The notes under the pieces are model-generated. The model was not told the origin of the DNA. It made no database searches and saw only the letters and a list, made by a program, of their open reading frames with translations. A stretch of DNA of 64,000 bases, taken from Litoreibacter meonggei. GTDB taxonomy: Bacteria; Pseudomonadota; Alphaproteobacteria; Rhodobacterales; Rhodobacteraceae. The stretch covers positions 248,001-312,000 of the forward strand of contig NZ_RCCE01000006.1 of assembly GCF_003663885.1 (NCBI RefSeq), given 5' to 3'. The first letter of the stretch is position 1. Each line of letters opens with the position of its first letter. Of the stretch, positions 60,693 to 64,000 are shown in pieces. A program made the position numbers and the translations under genes.

Positions 60693-62003
60693 TCACACGT
60701 AACGGTTGACGATATTTTCAAGTTTTTCCTGTTGCCCCGATGCGGGTTGCGGGTTCAGGCCCGCGGCCTCGGCCTTTGCGGCAATCCCGTCCAGTGTCGC
60801 CCCTTCGGCCAACATCGCTTGCGCCGCATCGGCCTCCCAACCCGCATAGCGCGCGCGGCGCGGGGCCTCCAACGCGTCGTCGGCCAGCATAGTGTGCGCC
60901 GATTTCAGGCCACGGGCGCAGACGTCCATCCCGCCCACATGCGCCGCGATCAGATCGCTGGCATCCAAAGACTGACGGCGCAGTTTGGCGTCGAAATTCG
61001 TGCCGCCGGTGGTAAATCCACCAGCCTTCAACACCTCGTAATAGGCCAGAGCCGCCTCTGACGGCGAGTTCGGGAACTGGTCCGTATCCCACCCCGATTG
61101 GTAGTCATTGCGGTTCATGTCGATGGAGCCGAAAATCCCTAAAGTCCGCGCCATCGCCAACTCATGCTCGAACGAGTGGCCGGCAAGGATCGCGTGGCCT
61201 TGCTCCACATTCACTTGAACCTCATCTTCCAGCCCAAATCGTCTGAGGAACCCGTACACCGTCGCCACGTCGTAGTCGTATTGGTGCTTGGTCGGCTCCT
61301 GCGGTTTCGGCTCGATCAGGATCGCGCCTTTGAAGCCGATCTTGTGTTTGTACTCGACCACCATGCTTAGAAACCGGCCCATCTGCTCCAACTCGCGGTC
61401 CAGATCGGTGTTCAGCAGGGTCTCGTAGCCTTCGCGACCGCCCCACAGCACGTAGTTTTCGCCGTCCAAGCGGTGGGTGACGTCCATGCAGCTCTTTACG
61501 GTCGAGGCGCAATAGGCGAACACATCTGGGTCGGGATTGGTGGATGCCCCCGACATATACCGCCGGTTCGAGAACATGTTGGCGGTGCCCCAGAGCAGTT
61601 TCGGCCCGCCATTCGCCATCTTCTCCGCGAAGTAATCCGCCATCTCGTTCAGGCGGTCGTGGCTTTCCTTCAGGCTATCCCCTTCGGGCCGCACGTCATG
61701 GTCGTGAAAGCAAAAATACGGCACGCCAAGGATGCGGAACATATCGAACGCATCATCTGCCTTTTGCTTGGCCAGAGCCATCGTATCCGCCGGAAACCAA
61801 GGGCGCTCGAATGTCTGCCCGCCGAACGGGTCATTCCCTTCCCAAACGAAGTTGTGCCAGTAGCAGACCGCAAAGCGCAGATGCTCGGCCATCGTTTTGT
61901 CGCCCAACATCTCGGTCGGGTTATAGTGGCGAAACGCCATGGGGTCGGCGCTGTCAGCCCCCCCAAAGGTAACGGGTTCGATGTCGGCGAAGTATCTGCT
62001 CAT
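60693..62003 (-). CDS. xylA: Xylose isomerase
   Basis: Class II xylose isomerase of 436 aa, cytoplasmic, converting D-xylose to D-xylulose with two divalent metals. [19 protein letters not shown] is the N-terminal active-site region, [11 protein letters not shown] holds the catalytic His-Asp, and the metal ligands lie in [46 protein letters not shown] and [10 protein letters not shown]. All expected ligands are present. It overlaps the LacI gene by ATGA. No xylulokinase gene follows here, so the kinase, if used, is elsewhere. Confidence 0.95.
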   Translation of the reverse strand: MSRYFADIEPVTFGGADSADPMAFRHYNPTEMLGDKTMAEHLRFAVCYWHNFVWEGNDPFGGQTFERPWFPADTMALAKQKADDAFDMFRILGVPYFCFHDHDVRPEGDSLKESHDRLNEMADYFAEKMANGGPKLLWGTANMFSNRRYMSGASTNPDPDVFAYCASTVKSCMDVTHRLDGENYVLWGGREGYETLLNTDLDRELEQMGRFLSMVVEYKHKIGFKGAILIEPKPQEPTKHQYDYDVATVYGFLRRFGLEDEVQVNVEQGHAILAGHSFEHELAMARTLGIFGSIDMNRNDYQSGWDTDQFPNSPSEAALAYYEVLKAGGFTTGGTNFDAKLRRQSLDASDLIAAHVGGMDVCARGLKSAHTMLADDALEAPRRARYAGWEADAAQAMLAEGATLDGIAAKAEAAGLNPQPASGQQEKLENIVNRYV

Positions 62004-63007
62004 TGGATGTTCTCTCGGCTGAATATGTTTAATCGGATTTTTCCGGTTTCTGCTGACACCTCGCGCCCTTCGGTCAGGTCGCGCATGATGCGAACAGCGG
62101 CCACAACGGCGGCGGAGGTGTCTTGGTCCAGCACCAGATCAATGGTCCCATCACGCAAACCCTGGCGCGATGTCGGGGTCAGTTCATGAACGATGGTGAC
62201 GGGTTTGGCATCGGCCTTTTGGACGGCGCGCACCAACCCCTTGTTGCCTGCACCTATGGCGTAAATTCCAACCAAAGGCCGCGCAGCGGATGCCTCGGCC
62301 ACCAGCCTTTCAACACTTTGTGCGTCGTCATTTCCCTCAACCGCTGGCAACAGCGTCAGGTGCTGGAAACGCTCCTGCATGACCCGCCGAAACCCCATAA
62401 GGCGCTCATTGTGGTCGCGGGACGATAGCGAACCCGCAATCATCAGAACCTCACCTGACGCCCCTAGGAAACGCCCCATGAATTCCGCAGCTGTGCGGCC
62501 GGCTGCGACGTTATCAAGCCCCACATAGGCTTCGCGATCAGACTGGGGAAGATCCGCGACAAGGGTGACAACCCGCACGCCCGACGCGCGTAGGCGGCTC
62601 ACTTCTTCCTGAATTTCTGGCGCTTCACTTGCCATGATCGCAACAGCGTCACAGTCTAGATCGCGCAGTGCCGCAACCTGTCCGGCCACGTCGAACGCGT
62701 GGGTCGGAATGATCTGGATCAGGATTTGCTCCTCAACCAGTCTGCTGCGCTCACGCTCCAGCGCGGCCTGCAGCAATGCAACGAAACCCGTGTCACCTGA
62801 CGGGACAACGAAACAGAACCGATAGACACGACGACGCGACAGATTTGCAGCGGCCATGTTGCGCACGTAGCCTGTCTGGGCAACGGCAGCTTTGACCTTC
62901 GCTTCGGCTTTGGACGACACGCCGCCGCGATTGTTCAGGACACGATCCACCGTGGCGAGACTCACCTGAGCTGTCCTCGCAACGTCATGAACTGTCGGTC
63001 CACTCAT
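62000..63007 (-). CDS. LacI-family regulator of the xylA operon
   Basis: Regulator of 335 aa from the ATG at 63007, preceded by GGGGGAG; the in-frame form reaching 63061 is less likely. [25 protein letters not shown]. The effector domain is of the ribose/xylose-binding type ([83 protein letters not shown]). It is the first gene of the operon, overlapping xylA by 4 bp, so it is co-transcribed with the genes it probably controls. Confidence 0.9.
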   Translation of the reverse strand: MSGPTVHDVARTAQVSLATVDRVLNNRGGVSSKAEAKVKAAVAQTGYVRNMAAANLSRRRVYRFCFVVPSGDTGFVALLQAALERERSRLVEEQILIQIIPTHAFDVAGQVAALRDLDCDAVAIMASEAPEIQEEVSRLRASGVRVVTLVADLPQSDREAYVGLDNVAAGRTAAEFMGRFLGASGEVLMIAGSLSSRDHNERLMGFRRVMQERFQHLTLLPAVEGNDDAQSVERLVAEASAARPLVGIYAIGAGNKGLVRAVQKADAKPVTIVHELTPTSRQGLRDGTIDLVLDQDTSAAVVAAVRIMRDLTEGREVSAETGKIRLNIFSRENIQ

Positions 63008-63708
63008 CTTCGACTCCCCCTGTTCATCACGGTAAAATGCAATTTGAGGTACGTCAATCAATTTGTTGATGACAACCGCTCAATCCCTCATGCTGCAGGA
63101 GTCGGATTGTAGATATAGGGACTCTCTGGACACCTCCTGTGAATTCGCGCATTTGGAATGCGGGACGCATCCTGATGAACGAAGAACGCGACACTCTTCG
63201 TAAACTCAGAATTCTCCAGAAACACAGCTTCGAACCCATCCATGACCGTTTGCAGCCTACAGCTCGAACCAACCTCGGCGACCTTCACACGGGCGCCAGC
63301 ACCATGCGGGGCCGCGGCACCGCATTGAACCTGCTGAGATAAATTTCTGATGCGAGTATTTATACTGCACGATCTCAACTGAAGAGAGCGGTGCAGCTGA
63401 CAATAGCGTCTGTGAGATTGAAGTCATCTCCATGAGCAGGACATCCCTTCGCGGGCGGATAGGGCAAGCAAATGCAGGGAATTATTCGATCCCGGCATTT
63501 AGTTTTGGAAGATGTAGAATCTTTGCGTTTGGAATGACGGCGCTGCGCGCCAAAGTCGCCGATCGGAGCGGCTGAAAGGAATTCTGAACCGTCGTAAAGA
63601 GGTCCGTAAAATGGACCCAAAGCAGAGTTGCACTAATCGCTCGAGCCGCGTTCTTTGACCGAAAAACCTCGCCATGTAATATCTAACTGATCTGACAAGG
63701 AATGAACG
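63008..63708. other. Intergenic region, divergent lacI/xylA operon and DUF2270 gene
   Basis: About 700 bases without a supported gene. Near the LacI start lies ATCAA-TTTG-TTGAT (63057-63070), a small inverted repeat that could be the operon operator. The stretch 63500-63640 has a repeated-looking, non-coding character with GC-rich short palindromes (GCTGCGCGCC, CGATCGGAGCGG). Short open frames here lack ribosome binding sites and motifs. Confidence 0.45.
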
Positions 63709-64000
63709 ATGAGCCCGGACACGGATAGCAAGCAACGAAAAGATCTTAGTGCCGCCGAAATTGGAGCGTTAGCGCATCTTTACCGGGCGGAGGTCTACCG
63801 CTCGACAATCTGGCGGACGCGATTGGATACCACAACAAATTGGGCCGTGGTGACATTGGGGATCGCCTTGTCGATCACCTTTGCCGCGCCCTCAGCATCT
63901 GCACTGCCACTTGTTCTCGTCGGCGTGTTACTTTTGTTCTTTCTGATGGTCGAAGCACGTAGGTATCGCTTTTTCAATGTCTGGCGCGCCCGCTGCCGCT
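63709..64000 (+). CDS. DUF2270 membrane protein (N-terminal part, cut by window edge)
   Basis: The first 97 codons of a gene running off the right edge, with AAGGAA eight bases before the ATG at 63709. The sequence SAAEIGALAHLYRAEVYRST, IWRTRLDTTTNWAVVTLGIAL, PLVLVGVLLLFFLMVEARRYRFF is characteristic of DUF2270 proteins: a short cytoplasmic start, then two membrane helices and conserved RYRFFNVWRAR. Function is unknown for the family. It is unrelated in orientation and content to the sugar operon on its left. Confidence 0.85.
   Translation, partial: MSPDTDSKQRKDLSAAEIGALAHLYRAEVYRSTIWRTRLDTTTNWAVVTLGIALSITFAAPSASALPLVLVGVLLLFFLMVEARRYRFFNVWRARCR

Noticed and set aside
60693-62003. [11 protein letters not shown] in XylA in place of the enterobacterial VEANHATLAGH
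   Set aside because: All metal ligands are retained and, as far as I recall, alphaproteobacterial XylA proteins share this variant, so it is not treated as unusual.
1-64000. CRISPR arrays, tRNA or rRNA genes, phage or transposase genes
   Set aside because: No direct-repeat arrays, cloverleaf-like genes or transposase motifs were seen on reading through both strands, though a covariance-model search would be more sensitive for small RNAs.

Overview
The window looks like chromosome or chromid DNA of a marine alphaproteobacterium of the Rhodobacterales (Roseobacter-type). The evidence is gene content: hps-type sulfonate genes with a TRAP transporter and comDE, a phosphonate-oxidation cluster, several TRAP and ABC uptake systems each with its own LacI- or LysR-type regulator, moderately high GC, and tight ATGA gene overlaps. 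No species can be named from the sequence alone. No rRNA, tRNA, CRISPR array, phage gene or intact insertion sequence was seen.

Layout. (A) 1-15.3 kb: aminoethylphosphonate (AEP) catabolism. phnW-phnA-phnY, then pbfA, a DMT permease, a Na/phosphate cotransporter, a DeoR regulator, an FAD-GcvT oxidoreductase of the dimethylglycine/sarcosine dehydrogenase type and an AEP-type ABC importer (permease cut by the left edge) all lie on the minus strand. A LysR gene diverges from phnW. (B) 15.6-25.8 kb: 2,3-dihydroxypropanesulfonate (DHPS) catabolism. A LacI regulator with two palindromic operators faces a small membrane protein, hpsKLM (TRAP), hpsN, hpsO-like, hpsP-like, a universal stress protein, comD-comE and an FMN 2-hydroxyacid dehydrogenase, which together predict DHPS -> sulfolactate -> sulfopyruvate -> sulfoacetaldehyde. 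(C) 26.2-30.0 kb: LysR, VOC protein, MFS exporter and a quinone-reductase-like enzyme, probably a stress or detoxification unit.

(D) 30.4-43.3 kb: sugar-acid or polyol oxidation. A TAXI-type TRAP system with its LacI regulator, an ABC ATPase remnant, then a plus-strand operon of GMC oxidoreductase, aldehyde dehydrogenase, mandelate-racemase-type dehydratase, zinc alcohol dehydrogenase and KduD-like SDR. A second, paralogous mandelate-racemase-type enzyme and an orphan DctP protein follow on the minus strand.

(E) 43.6-54.5 kb: a ten-gene minus-strand operon with a MalK-type sugar ABC importer, three SDRs, a fumarylacetoacetate-hydrolase-type diketo-acid hydrolase, a divergent enolase paralog and an APH-fold kinase, facing a LacI regulator. 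The 14-bp palindrome TGTTCACGTGAACA occurs upstream of this operon and again upstream of the orphan dctP of region D, tying the two together. The most interesting proposal in the window is here: oxidative cleavage of a 2,4-diketo-3-deoxy-hexonate to pyruvate plus glycerate, followed by phosphorylation and dehydration of the glycerate by a dedicated kinase and an active-site-altered enolase. This is inference.

(F) 55-63 kb: lacI-xylA-sugar epimerase-Gfo/Idh oxidoreductase-rbsA/C/B-type ABC transporter, one minus-strand operon for a pentose or related sugar. The right edge carries the start of a DUF2270 membrane protein on the plus strand. Overall this is an accessory catabolic region for marine organophosphonates, organosulfonates and carbohydrate derivatives.
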